Below are positions 18,151 through 28,424 of a stretch of 47,972 nt of DNA, piece by piece. Position numbers and translations under genes: made by a program. The notes below the pieces were generated by a model, which saw only the letters and a list, made by a program, of their open reading frames with translations, had not been told where the DNA came from and ran no database searches. Origin of the DNA: Desulfobacula sp. (GTDB lineage: Bacteria; Desulfobacterota; Desulfobacteria; Desulfobacterales; Desulfobacteraceae); contig JAAUSZ010000008.1 of assembly GCA_012031875.1 (NCBI GenBank), positions 1-47,972 of the forward strand, read 5' to 3'. Positions within the stretch are counted from its first letter, which is position 1, and each line of letters begins with the position of its first letter.

Positions 18151-19259
18151 TTATGACCCCATTTGAACCAGCAGGGTTTCAAGGGTCTTGTAGTTTTTGT
18201 CCCTGTCGTGAAAAGTTCCGACATAGTCCATGGCGGTTTTCCCCATGTGATTCCTGCGGCTTTCGTCCTGCAGAAGATCCTTTAAGGCCCGGGAAAATCG
18301 GGGCAGTCATACATGGGAACCAGAAATCCTGTTTTTTTGTCCCGGACCACTTCCGGGATCCCGCCGTTTTTAAAGGCCACCACGGGCAGGCCGCAGGCCT
18401 GGGCTTCCAAGTATACCATTCCCAGGGATTCCCGGATACCGGGAAAGGCGAACACATCTCCTGAACTGTAAAATCCGGCCATGTCCTTGGGGGCGATCTT
18501 GCCGGCAAAGGTATAATGTCCGGGAATATGCTTTTCGGCCAGGGCCTTGAGATGGTCTTCCATCTTGCCGCCCCCGGCAATGACCAGGCAAAAGTCCGGG
18601 TTTGTCTCCATGAGCCCGGCACAGCACCGGATCAGCCAGGAAAGCCCCTTGGTTTTGACATCATCCCTGAACATGGCGGCTGTTAAAATAATGGGGCCGG
18701 AATCCAGGCCCCAGGATGTTCTGTTTTTCCGCCCCGCGGATTCATCCCTCACAAAGGCCCGGGGGTTGATGCCGGGCCGGATATAGGTCAGGCCATGGCC
18801 GGGGATGAGGCGCTGAAGGTTTTTAAAGTCCGAGACCTTGTTGGTAAAAATATGATGGGCGGTTTTCAGCGCGTACCGGTTTAAATAGAATCCGGGCAGG
18901 GTGGTTATTTTTCTCTTCCGTTTGGTGGAGTAAATGCCTTGAAAAATGATGTATTTTATCCCTAGGAGTTTGCAGATGAGGGGTCCCAGGAGATCCGGGG
19001 CCTTATAATAGGTATGGTAGGTCAGCCAGACAGCCGGCGGTTTTTCGGCCAGGCGCTTCAGGCTTTGAATGAAATCCGCCGCCAGGACCGGCCAGAGCCA
19101 GGGCTTGAAATAGATCCACCGGGCCCTGAGCCGGCTCTGGACCTCAAGGGTATGGCCCTGGTCTTCCAGGAATTGAACCAAGCCCCGGGCGATGGCCAGG
19201 TCCCCGGAGGGATGGTCATGGTCCAGGGGTTTGAACGGGGCATAAAAGGCGATTCTCAT
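18151..19259 (-). CDS. GT4 glycosyltransferase (frameshifted near the end)
   Basis: Family 4 glycosyltransferase of about 369 aa. Seen: YAPFKPLDHDHPSGDLAIAR at the N terminus, WLTYHTYYKAPDLLGP, LTAAMFRDDVKTKGL at the domain junction, VIAGGGKMEDHL, and the donor-site ESLGMVYLEAQACGLPVVA. The frame breaks in the CCCGGG region near 18286; one base less restores RALKDLLQDESRRNHMGKTA and the stop at 18151-18153. Its first 4 nt overlap the stop of the upstream GT4 (ATGA-type overlap at 19256-19259). Acceptor and donor are unknown. Confidence 0.83.
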
Positions 19260-20533
19260 GTGGCGGAAGAACCCGGGCCGGGCATGAGTCCGGGAATCCG
19301 GTCACTGTAAATCCGGGCCAGGTCGCGGATCAGTTCTTTATTATTAAAATCCCGGACGATTCTTTTCCGGGCTTCCGGGATGACCCTTTGCCTCAGGGCT
19401 TCATCGGTCAACAGGGTTTCCATGGCCCGGGCCAGGGCCGGCGGGTCATCCGGGGGCACCATTTTCCCGGTGACCCCGTCTTCGAGAAATTCAGGAATGC
19501 CGGACACCTTCGGGGCCGCCACGGGCACGTTCATGGCCATGCTTTCGGCCATGACATTGGGGATGCCGTCCCGGTCGCCGTCGGCGGCGATCCTGCACCC
19601 CAGGACAAAGAGATCGGCCTTTGCATAATAGTGGATGACGTCTTCATGGGCCAGGGTCCCGGCCAGGGTGGTGACGGATTCGAGTCCCAGGTCCTTGATG
19701 AGCCGGAGGATTTTTTCATTGTCCGCGCCTTCGCCGATGAGGGTATGCCGGAATTTCACTCCCCTGTCCCGGAGAAGGGCCAGGGCCTGATAGACGATAT
19801 CCAGCCCCTTTTTTTCCGTCATCCTCGCCACGGTCAGGATGTTGTAGGGGGGCGCACATGAGGCAGGTCGGGATTCCGGAGAAAAATATTCCAGGTTGAT
19901 GCCGTGGTAGACGCAAAATACGGGGGTCTTGCCGTTTCCGGCCAAAGAGTTCAGATAGTTCCGGTTGTAGCGGGTGCAGGTCACCACAAATTTGGCCAGG
20001 TCCATTTTCTCCTTGAGCTGCCGGGGGTCAGAGGTGTAGATGTCCTTGGCATGGGCAAAAAAGCTGAAGGGGATGCCGCTCAAAATGCTTGCAAACATGG
20101 CCACGGATGTGGGCGAATGGGCGAAATGGGCCTGGAAATGGACAATATGGGTTCCCGGCAGGCAATGGTGGACCAGGTACCCGGCTTGCAGCAGGTGCTT
20201 GAGGGTGGCTGATTTTTTTGTCCGCCGCCATCGGGCCGCGGCCATGGAAATGGCCTTGAAATAGACCCTGGGCCGCTTCAAAGCCAGCATGAGATTATGA
20301 TATCCCAGGGGCAAAAGGTGACCCAGGATGGTGCTGGGCAGGTACTGGACCCTGGCTTTGATTTTTCCCACGTCGGCATGGGCGAAGGACTCCCTCGGCT
20401 CCCGCATGGAGATGATATGGATGGAAAATCCCAGGGATTCCAGGAGCAGGATTTCATTGGAAATAAAGGTTTCAGATATCCGTGGATAGCCTTTTAAAAC
20501 CATACATAGGGTCGGGGGAGCATTGTTTTCCAT
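19256..20533 (-). CDS. GT4 glycosyltransferase, colanic-acid type (WcaL-like)
   Basis: Intact family 4 glycosyltransferase of about 425 aa resembling WcaL/AmsK-type enzymes. Seen: KGYPRISETFISNEILLLES at the N terminus, HFQAHFAHSPTSVA and FFAHAKDIYTSD in the acceptor domain, VARMTEKKGLD at the junction, and DGIPNVMAESMAMNVPVAAP in the donor site. I start it at the ATG at 20531-20533; a TTG 45 nt upstream extends the frame into the previous gene without family similarity. Even so it overlaps that gene's 3' end by 62 nt, suggesting coupled translation. Confidence 0.87.
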   Translation of the reverse strand: MENNAPPTLCMVLKGYPRISETFISNEILLLESLGFSIHIISMREPRESFAHADVGKIKARVQYLPSTILGHLLPLGYHNLMLALKRPRVYFKAISMAAARWRRTKKSATLKHLLQAGYLVHHCLPGTHIVHFQAHFAHSPTSVAMFASILSGIPFSFFAHAKDIYTSDPRQLKEKMDLAKFVVTCTRYNRNYLNSLAGNGKTPVFCVYHGINLEYFSPESRPASCAPPYNILTVARMTEKKGLDIVYQALALLRDRGVKFRHTLIGEGADNEKILRLIKDLGLESVTTLAGTLAHEDVIHYYAKADLFVLGCRIAADGDRDGIPNVMAESMAMNVPVAAPKVSGIPEFLEDGVTGKMVPPDDPPALARAMETLLTDEALRQRVIPEARKRIVRDFNNKELIRDLARIYSDRIPGLMPGPGSSAT

Positions 20534-21737
20534 TTTTACCGTTCCAAAAATTTGATATGCGCTCACAGATTTTAACAATTCCGGTCATTTCAAAACCGCT
20601 CATGGCTTTTTTGAAATCGTCCTTATGGTCCAGCATATAAAGAATTTTTTCTTCCAGGTTTGACGGGTTGAGCCGGCTCCAGGGGATATAATCCACCAGA
20701 TGGTTATCGCTGAAGGCCCTTGCCCGGATATACTGCTCTTTCCTCGGGGTTTCTCTCGGGATTACCAGGCTCATGACATGGGAGGACAGCACCTCACAGA
20801 GGGTATTGTAGCCTCCCATGCACACCACAAGGTCTGACGCCGCGATGAGGGTTTCCATATCCGGGAAAAAATCATAGGCCCGGATGCCGAGGGCTCCTGC
20901 CCGCTCCAATACAAGGTCGGTGTCGGTTTTGGATAGAAAGGGCCCTGTGACCAGAATGCTGTGGAAAGGAGGGAGAATGGACTGTTCCTTCATTCTTTCC
21001 AGCATGGTCAGATAAGAATCCAGGACATGGAAGCCGTCCCCTCCTCCGCCCGTGGTCACGGTGACCAGGGGCTCATTTTTCATGACATTCAACTGCAATC
21101 TCAGGGCTTCCGCCATCCCCTTCCCGGGCACTTTCCGGGGGATATAGCCCGTAAAATAGAGCTTGTTTTCAATGGATGCCGGGATCTTATATTCCTTTAC
21201 CGGGTCATAAATGTCTTTTTGCCCATAGACCCAGACCTCGCTGTAAAATTCCTCTATGGTGGAATAGATATTTTTTTTTTCCCAGTCTGAGATGACGGTT
21301 TGCGCATCATCCATGATATCCCGGAGTCCGAGAATGGTTTGGGTCTGCTTCAGATTTTCCCTGATCCATTCCAGGGCCGGCAGCACTTCTTTTTTCAGCC
21401 CCTGGGGTTCCTTGTCCACGATGAACAGGTCCGGCAGAAAGGTTTTCACCGTTGCCATGATGATACTCTGCCGGATCTCCATGGCCTGAACCGGATCAAT
21501 CCGGATGGTCAGGGGAAAATATTCGTCATTGGCCTTTTTGATCATTCCCGGAATCCGGACATAATCCACATATTTGGGAAAGGTCAGCCGGCCTGCAATG
21601 GGTGATCCCGTCAGGATCAGGATATTGGTGTCATCCTTTCTCAACTGCTCGGCAATGGCCATGGTCCTTCTGATATGTCCCAGTCCATAGGTATCGTGGG
21701 AATACATGAGGATATTGAAAGACGAGATCCTGTCCAT
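20472..21737 (-). CDS. COG4671-type predicted glycosyltransferase
   Basis: First gene of the glycan operon; 421 aa and intact. It matches the COG4671 pattern: YSHDTYGLGHIRRTMAIAEQ at the N terminus, LILTGSPIAGRL, the block VDKEPQGLKKEVLPALEW, LGLRDIMDD, VYGQKDIYDPVKEY, and a MurG-like C-terminal half with GGGGDGFHVLDSYL and CMGGYNTLCEVL. The ATG at 21735-21737 is chosen over the TTG at 21761; AAAGGAG lies 12 nt upstream, a little far. Proteins of this family occur in varied glycan loci and their sugars are not known. A weak promoter is at 21777-21805. Confidence 0.85.
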   Translation of the reverse strand: MDRISSFNILMYSHDTYGLGHIRRTMAIAEQLRKDDTNILILTGSPIAGRLTFPKYVDYVRIPGMIKKANDEYFPLTIRIDPVQAMEIRQSIIMATVKTFLPDLFIVDKEPQGLKKEVLPALEWIRENLKQTQTILGLRDIMDDAQTVISDWEKKNIYSTIEEFYSEVWVYGQKDIYDPVKEYKIPASIENKLYFTGYIPRKVPGKGMAEALRLQLNVMKNEPLVTVTTGGGGDGFHVLDSYLTMLERMKEQSILPPFHSILVTGPFLSKTDTDLVLERAGALGIRAYDFFPDMETLIAASDLVVCMGGYNTLCEVLSSHVMSLVIPRETPRKEQYIRARAFSDNHLVDYIPWSRLNPSNLEEKILYMLDHKDDFKKAMSGFEMTGIVKICERISNFWNGKNGKQCSPDPMYGFKRLSTDI

Positions 21738-21776
21738 GGGATGCTGTTTCTCCTTTGGCAAAAAGCTGAAAGCTTA

Positions 21777-21805
21777 TCTCTATCCAAACTTCCGGGCCAA
21801 GTCAA
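21777..21805 (-). promoter_or_regulatory. Possible promoter of the glycan operon
   Basis: On the minus strand TTGACT (21800-21805), a 17-nt spacer and TAGAGA (21777-21782) lie about 40 nt before the start codon at 21737. The -10 match is poor. Confidence 0.3.
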
Positions 21806-22017
21806 GAAAATGGATGCATAAATCAGGCGGCCGGATCATTTTTAAATATTTTCAATTAAAATACTGATCCGCCAGGGGAGTTGTTTTAAAATTGATTTGG
21901 TCATAATATGGTATCCGGATTCAGTTCTTTGATATGGGCTAAGGAGAGCATAGGTATTCCTGACGGTTTTTTCATTTCAAGGGAAGAGGCTGGTTTTCCG
22001 GGCCATGGTTCAAATTC

Positions 22018-22046
22018 TTGACTTCCTGAATAATTTTCATTATCAA
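22018..22046 (+). promoter_or_regulatory. Possible promoter for the FtsX/ABC/OPT cluster
   Basis: In the 387-nt AT-rich divergent spacer 21806-22192, TTGACT (22018-22023), a 17-nt spacer and TATCAA (22041-22046) form the best plus-strand promoter candidate. It would give a leader of about 140 nt before the start at 22193. Confidence 0.4.
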
Positions 22047-22070
22047 TGACATATTGGAATAAAACCGAAA

Positions 22071-22125
22071 AACAATCAATCCCCTTTATTAGTTTTTATT
22101 CCGCCTTTTTGAGCGGATTGATGTT
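22071..22125 (+). other. Inverted repeat in the leader of the FtsX/ABC cluster
   Basis: AACAATCAATCC (22071-22082) pairs with GGATTGATGTT (22115-22125) with one bulged A. A competing inner hairpin CCGC/GCGG (22101-22104 with 22113-22116) shares the GG of the outer arm, so the two foldings exclude each other in part. It lies downstream of the candidate promoter and 67 nt before the first gene. There is no T-tract, so it is not a simple terminator. Confidence 0.35.
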
Positions 22126-22192
22126 AAAATCTTGCGGCTATGGGTTCGGTAAGGATTGAGAAAACGCGGGCAAACCATTCACTTCAGGGATT

Positions 22193-22870
22193 ATGCAGGG
22201 AAAAATCAAGCCAAATCTTCCGCAAAAGCAGGTGGTCCTGCCGTTTAAGAAATCTGTTGAAATTGCTGTAAAAAGCATAAGATCCAGATTTTTCCGCACC
22301 TTGATCACCACCATGAGCCTGATCCTGGCCATTTCCTTTTATGCCTATATCAAGGTGAACCTGGATATCATATCCGGCATTGCCGCTTCCCATGATCAAA
22401 CCGCCATCCAGAAGCTCTCTCTCCAGGGCGTTGAAATTCCGGAGGAAGGCCGGACCCTGGGGCTCTCCCCCCAGGAGCGGTGGATTCTTTTCCTTTCCCT
22501 GCTGGTCTGCGTGGTCGGGATAGTCAATACCCAGCTCATGGCGGTGGCAGACCGGTTCAGGGAAATCGGGACCATGAAATGCCTGGGAGCCCTTGACCGG
22601 TTTATCCTGAGGCTGTTCCTGATTGAGGCCGCGCTTCAGGGGCTCATCGGGTCTGCCCTGGGCGGGGCGCTCGGGGCCCTCATTGCCTTTCTCGGGGCCC
22701 TGATCAGATATGGCGGTTCCATTGCCGGCCTTATCCATATGAATCAAATTTTAACCTCCATTGTATCGGCCATTGTCCTGGGATGCCTTTTAAGTATTTT
22801 GGGTGTTCTGTACCCGGCCCTGCTGGCTGCAAAGATGCAGCCGGTGGAAGCCATGAGGGGAAGGGATTGA
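22193..22870 (+). CDS. Minimal FtsX-family ABC permease
   Basis: A 225-aa permease of the FtsX/MacB/LolCE family, unusually small because its ectodomain is reduced to about 60 residues. Seen: a cytoplasmic N-terminal helix AVKSIRSRFFRTLITTMSLI leading into TM1 (about 40-58), a short loop, then three TM segments (about 98-118, 142-170, 190-212) with the coupling motif DRFREIGTMKCLGALDRFIL and the C-terminal LYPALLAAKMQPVEAMRG. Normal FtsX-family permeases are around 400 aa. The frame shows no break. The ATPase gene begins 16 nt later, and the giant FtsX fusion follows, so this is likely the short half of an asymmetric heterodimer. Confidence 0.82.
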   Translation: MQGKIKPNLPQKQVVLPFKKSVEIAVKSIRSRFFRTLITTMSLILAISFYAYIKVNLDIISGIAASHDQTAIQKLSLQGVEIPEEGRTLGLSPQERWILFLSLLVCVVGIVNTQLMAVADRFREIGTMKCLGALDRFILRLFLIEAALQGLIGSALGGALGALIAFLGALIRYGGSIAGLIHMNQILTSIVSAIVLGCLLSILGVLYPALLAAKMQPVEAMRGRD

Positions 22871-22886
22871 CGGCCTGGGATCCTTT

Positions 22887-23618
22887 ATGAATCATTCAAC
22901 CAATATTGTTCGCGTCTCCCGGGTGATGAAGGATTTTACCATGGGCAAAGCCGTTGTCCAGGTCTTAAAGGGAATTGACCTGGACATCAAGGCCGGAGAA
23001 TATGTGTCCATCATGGGACCCTCGGGCTCGGGCAAGACCACCCTTTTTAATATGATCGGCGGTCTTGACAAGCCTTCTTCCGGTTCGGTTTTTATCGACG
23101 AGATCGACATCTCCCAGCTCGACGCCTACGAGCTGGCCTGGCTGCGGTGCGGAAAATCGGATATATTTTCCAGACCTTTAATATCATCCAGGTCATGACG
23201 GCCCTGGAAAATGTGACCCTGCCCATGATTTTGCCGGGATTCCCGATGACGAGGCCAGGGAAAGGGGAATGGACCTTCTGGATCTTGTCGGGTTGAAAAA
23301 AAGATTTCTGCATAAGCCCTTTGAATTATCCGGCGGCCAGCAGCAGCGTGTCGCCATTGCCCGGGCCCTGGCCAATGACCCGGCCATTATCCTGGCCGAT
23401 GAGCCCACGGGCAACCTGGACCTTGCCACGGGAGAGGAAATCATCAAATTGCTGAAAATGCTGAGCCGGGAAAAGGGGTGACCATTATCTCGGCCACCCA
23501 TGACCTGAAAATGCTCAATGTTTCGGACCGGGTGATCTGGATCAGCGACGGGAAGATAGAAAAAATCGAAAAGCGGGAAGAGCTTTCCATTTCCCTGGGC
23601 CGGATCGGTGAAAAATGA
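22887..23618 (+). CDS. ABC transporter ATPase, LolD/MacB type (three frameshifts)
   Basis: ATPase of the LolD/MacB (type VII) group, about 243 aa when corrected. Walker A is [12 protein letters not shown], the Q-loop [10 protein letters not shown], the signature [17 protein letters not shown], Walker [13 protein letters not shown] and the H-loop ISATHDLKM. Single-base losses break the frame near 23150, 23232 (TTTTGCC) and 23478. With each repaired, the sequence runs to the TGA at 23616-23618, which overlaps the ATG of the giant FtsX gene at 23615. The three breaks within one otherwise perfect domain, with all catalytic motifs kept, point to sequence error. Confidence 0.88.
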
Positions 23619-26600
23619 GGGGCAAACGGGCTGCTGATATATGGACCATTTTATCATGCCTGGTTATTTTTCTTTTTTCCTATTCCGGGCCGGCTGCCTC
23701 TTCGGAAGGCCACGGTCAGCAGGAATTTTCTCAGCATATCCGGGCATTTTCAAGCATTTCCGACCGAAGCAGCGGCACCGACGGGGCGGCCCGGGCCGCG
23801 GCCTATATCCAGGCTTTTTTTAAAGACCTGGGATATGAAACCGGAATCCAGACCTTTTCCATGCCTGTCCGGCAGGCGGCAAAAACCCGTCTCACCGTTG
23901 AGAAAACAGACCAATCCATGGACATCGCCCCCTTTCTGTCCAATGCGATTTCTCCGGATACCCTGGCCGAACCCGGGATCCAGGGGCCCCTGGTTTATGT
24001 GGGCAAGGGGGAAATGGGCGATTTTAATCACCAGGACATCAAAAACGCCATTGTTCTGATGGATCTGGATTCCGGGGAGAACTGGATCAATGCCCTGACC
24101 CTGGGCGCCAAGGCCCTGATCTATGTTTTTGAACAGCCGCCGGACCGGTATTTATTTGAAGACAAACTGGAATTGTCTCCGGTGACCTTTCCGAAATTCA
24201 TGCTTTCGGCAACCCAGGCAGAAACTCTGCTGCCCGGCTTTAAAACCTCTTCTTCGTCCAATCCCCTTGTAAGGATCAGCTCCGATGTGAAATGGACCCC
24301 TGCGATCCTTGAAAACATTTACTGCCTGGTGCCGGGCCGCACCCTCAAGGATGAATTGATTATTGTGGAGGGGTTTTATGATACCGCGGGCTTTGTCCCC
24401 AAGCATTCACCCGGTGCGGACCAATCCTGTTCCATTGCCTCCCTTCTGGACCTGGCCGCCTTTCTGAAAAACAACCCGCCGGAGCGCTCTGTTCTTTTAA
24501 CCGCCACGGCCGGGCACGGCAACAGCCTTGCAGGCATGAGAGAAATGATCTGGACCCTGGATATCTCCTCGGGCCGCCTCAAAAAGATGCGGGCCGAGGC
24601 CCGGCAGCGCATGGCCGAGTCTGAGCAGGGCCTGGAGCTTCTGGACCGGTGCGGCCGGAAGGAAAAGCTGGACAAGGACGAGCTGGACCGGGTTCAGAAA
24701 ATCATTCAGGAAATAGCCAAAACAGAAATAGACAGCCTGAGCAACCAGTTGATGCGGCTTCGCCTTGAAAAAAATCCCGATGAAATGGAGATCAAGCGCC
24801 TGGCAGGACAAAGAATGGACCTGAAACGGTTTGAAAGCCGGAAGGATCTTCTGGACCTGACCCGGGAAGAGGCTGATCTGATGACCGCCATGATCCCGCG
24901 TGCCAGGGAAAAAATTGAAAATGCCCGGACGGATGCAGGCATCCGGCAGCAGCACCTCATTTCGGCAAGGGAGTTTAAACAGGGGATTCAGGATAAACAT
25001 ATTCTCATGGTGTTTTCCCTGCATCTTTCAAGCCACGGCACCGGTATCGGCGCCTTTAACGGAGGATGGCTCTATGAGATCGATGACTCCATCAATACCT
25101 TTGCGCCCTATGTGAAGATGAATGAAACCCTTCTTGACAGGGCCGGCCAGGTGGCCGGCAAGCTTAAGGCGGAAAACCTGGTAAAGGACACCTTAAGGCC
25201 CTCCCTTCATCGCTCCTGGCGCAGTTATTTCAAGGATACCCCGCCCCTGGGCGGAGAGGTCGGCAACCTGGCCGGGTACCCCGGGCTCAGCCTTGTCACC
25301 ACGGATGACGCCCGGCAATTCTGGAACACCCCCGGGGATACCCTGGAAAAAGTCGATATGGGCTATGCCGAGGGTCAAAGCCGGTTTATTTCCCATTTGA
25401 TCGAAAACCTGGCCTCGGCCCCGGACCTGGCCTTTCCAAGGCTCCCCCAGAACGGGTTTGCCACCCTATCGGGAAGGGCGCTTTTCATGCGGCACGGGGC
25501 CGTGTTCCCGGATGCGCCGGCTCCGGGAAGCGTCATCCTTTCCTTCCAGGGTCCGGGGTTGTTTTACGCCATGGCCGATGATTCCGGGGATTTTTCCATC
25601 AAGGGCTTGGCCACAAGGAATCTCACCGTCCATAAGGCCATCCTGGAAGGGTATAAATTTGATGAGACCACCGGGGAAACCCTCTGGGCCATTGATAAAA
25701 AAAATGACCACCAAGGACAGGTACAGGGTCAGGATGAAAACCAACCAGGCGGAAACCAGCCTGGTGATGTTCCCCTGCAGCCAGACCACGCTTCTGGATC
25801 TTCTGGAACCCAGGACCTTCCGCCATATGACCCGGATGCAGGTTTTGGATGCCAGGACCGACGCCGTGCCGGTCCGCCACTGGTACAGCCGCATCGACAC
25901 CCGGTCCTCCATCATCAGTTCCATCTATCTTCAGCCGGGAACCCCCATGAAGCTGGCCCTGTCCGATACCCTCCTGACCAAAAAATTCCTGTTGACCCAT
26001 GCGGATCAAACCCGTCCCGAGGGGAGGGGATACCTTGTGGATGGGGCCTCCATCATTTCACCCACCCCCTATCTGGCTTCAAAGGACATGTGGTCCCTCT
26101 TGAATCCGAGGATCAACAATCTGGAGGAGAAGGGGATCAACAGCCGGAAAGTCAAGGATCTTCAAATCCAGGGCAACCAGGCGCTGAAAGAGGCGGAAAC
26201 CTATTTTGAGCAAAAACAGTATGACCGGTTTTTCAGTTCAACCGGCAATGCCCTGGCCCTGGCCGGCAGGGTCTACGACCATGTGCTGAACATCCAGAAG
26301 GATGTGCTCTACGGGGTCCTGTTCTATATTGTCTTATTTGCTCCCTTTGCCTTTTGCATGGAACGGGTCTTGTTCGCCTTTATCAATATCTATAAACGCA
26401 TCGCGGGATTTGTGGGTATCCTGGTCCTTTTGATAGGGATTATTTATAATGTCCATCCTGCCTTTGACCTGGCCTACAGCCCCATCGTCATTATCCTGGC
26501 CTTTTTCATTCTCGGCTTATCTGCGGCCGTGACCTGGATCATTTTCAATTATTTTGAAAATGAGATGAAACGGTTTCAGCAGCATGGGAAAAGGCGAAAT

Positions 26601-28424
26601 GAAGGGGAGATCACCCTTTTAAAAGCGTTTGCCGCCTCTTTTCTCATGGGGGTCAACAACCTCCGGCGCAGGCGGGTCAGGACCTTTTTAACCTGCACCA
26701 CCCTGGTGATCCTGACCTTTACCATCATGAGTTTCACCTCTGTGAAAAGCATCCGCCAGCATTCCCGGCTCTTATACAGTGAAAGAACCCCCTACCAGGG
26801 GCTCCTGGTCAAACAGATGAACTGGCAGAGCCTTCCCGGCAGGGCCTTTAAGATCATCGAGAATTCCCTGGCAGCGGATATGATCGCCGCCCCAAGGGCC
26901 TGGCTTGAAAGCCGGGACCGGTCCCAGACAGCCGGAATTTCCCTGATGCGGGATAAGGAAATTTTTGAAGCCAACGGGCTCATCGGTTTATCCCCCAAGG
27001 AATCCGAGATCACCGGCCTGCCGGAGCGCCTCACCCGGGGGCGCTGGTTTTCTCCCCGGGACCGGTATTCCATTATCATTCCGGAAAGCATGGCCCAAAG
27101 GCTGAACCTTCCCGACCCAGGCGCACAAGAATCCTTTGTCACCCTGTGGTCCATCCCTTTTAAGGTCATCGGCACCTTTTCCGGTAAGAATTTTGATGAA
27201 TTCATGGACCTGGACGGAGAGCCTTTGACCCCGGCCGTTTTCCCGGACGAAGTATTCCAGAAAACCACGGAGGCCGAGGTGGAGGCCATGGAATCCGGGG
27301 ACGATATCCGGGCCTTTCAAAGCCGGTATCAGCATATTCCCTTTGACCAGACCGCCATCATTCCCTATGATACCCTGGTTTCCTTGGGGGGGAGTCTGAA
27401 AAGCATTGCACTGAAATATAAGACGGAAACCCCGGACCATGCCTCAACCTTTCAACTGGCGGACCGGTTCGGATTATGGCTTTTTTCCGGTGAGAAAAAA
27501 GGGGTGTATATTTACAGCGCCGGCGACAGCCTGAACTACAGCGGGCTGCCCAATATTTTCATCCCCATCCTGATTTCCGTTTTCATTGTCCTGAATACCA
27601 TGATCGGCAGCGTCCAGGAACGGAAAAAGGAAATCGGAATTTATACCTCCATCGGCATGGCGCCCTCCCACGTGTCCATTATTTTTATTGCCGAAGCGGT
27701 TTCCTATGCCGTATTGAGTGTGGTCCTGGGTTATATTCTGGCCCAGTTGGTGGTAAAAGTCTTTGCAGGGACAGCCCTTCTCAACGGGCTCACCGTCAAC
27801 TATTCCTCCCTTGGCGGGGTTTTTGCCATGGCCATGGTCATGCTGGTGGTGGTGCTGTCCTCCATTTATCCGTCCCGGGTGGCTGCGGCCATCGCCATTC
27901 CCGATGTTGAAAAATCCTGGGAAATGGCCAAAGCCGAGGGCAATACCCTTTCCATTGACCTGCCCTTTCTCATCAAAGAATCCGAGGCCTCAAGCCTTTG
28001 CGGATTTCTTTATCAATTCTTTGATTCCCACCGGGCCGTATCCCATGGTATTTTCTCCGTGGGCCGGCTGGAGATGGTTCCCCTCGAACCCCCTGCAGAT
28101 GGGGAAAAGAGAACAGGAGAGGGGTTTGGGGGTGACTTTCAGATTGATTTTACAGCCTGGCTGGCCCCCTTTGATCTCGGGGTCATGCAGCAGGTCCGGT
28201 TTGAGGTTCGGGTTTCGCCGCAGTTCCGGAATTATATGGAAATCAAGCTGGCCATTGTACGAAACTCGGGGGAACACAATACCTGGTGGCGGGTGAACAA
28301 AAGATTTGTGAACCTGATCCGCAAACAACTGCTGGTCTGGCGGGCCATGCCCATGGGTGAAAAAGAGAGCTTCATCCATGTCGCGGCATCCCGCACCGGA
28401 GAAAAGGACGGAGCCCTTGTTTAA
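23615..28424 (+). CDS. Giant fusion: pseudo-M28 peptidase ectodomain + FtsX permease (~1602 aa)
   Basis: One gene split by an extra A in the A8 run 25697-25704; with seven As it reads 1602 codons. Order: signal anchor (about 10-28); M28-like domain (about 35-620) interrupted by a coiled-coil insert (about 320-455); a carboxypeptidase-regulatory-like beta domain (about 610-690); a second extracytoplasmic region with coiled coil; four TM helices (about 895-985); then an FtsX core with TM near 1020, a ~230-aa ectodomain and three TM (about 1311-1428); and a ~170-aa C-terminal tail. M28 metal ligands look lost: F254-Y-D for HxD, D269-Q for the DD pair, G300-H for the EE pair, and N571 in WNTPGDT for the usual His. 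It is coupled to the ATPase (ATGA overlap) and overlaps the next gene. Probably a non-enzymatic substrate-binding permease. Confidence 0.8.

Noticed and set aside
22031-22050. Fur-box-like TAATTTTCATTATCAATGAC
   Set aside because: Only one half resembles the 19-bp Fur consensus and the cluster has no iron-related gene.
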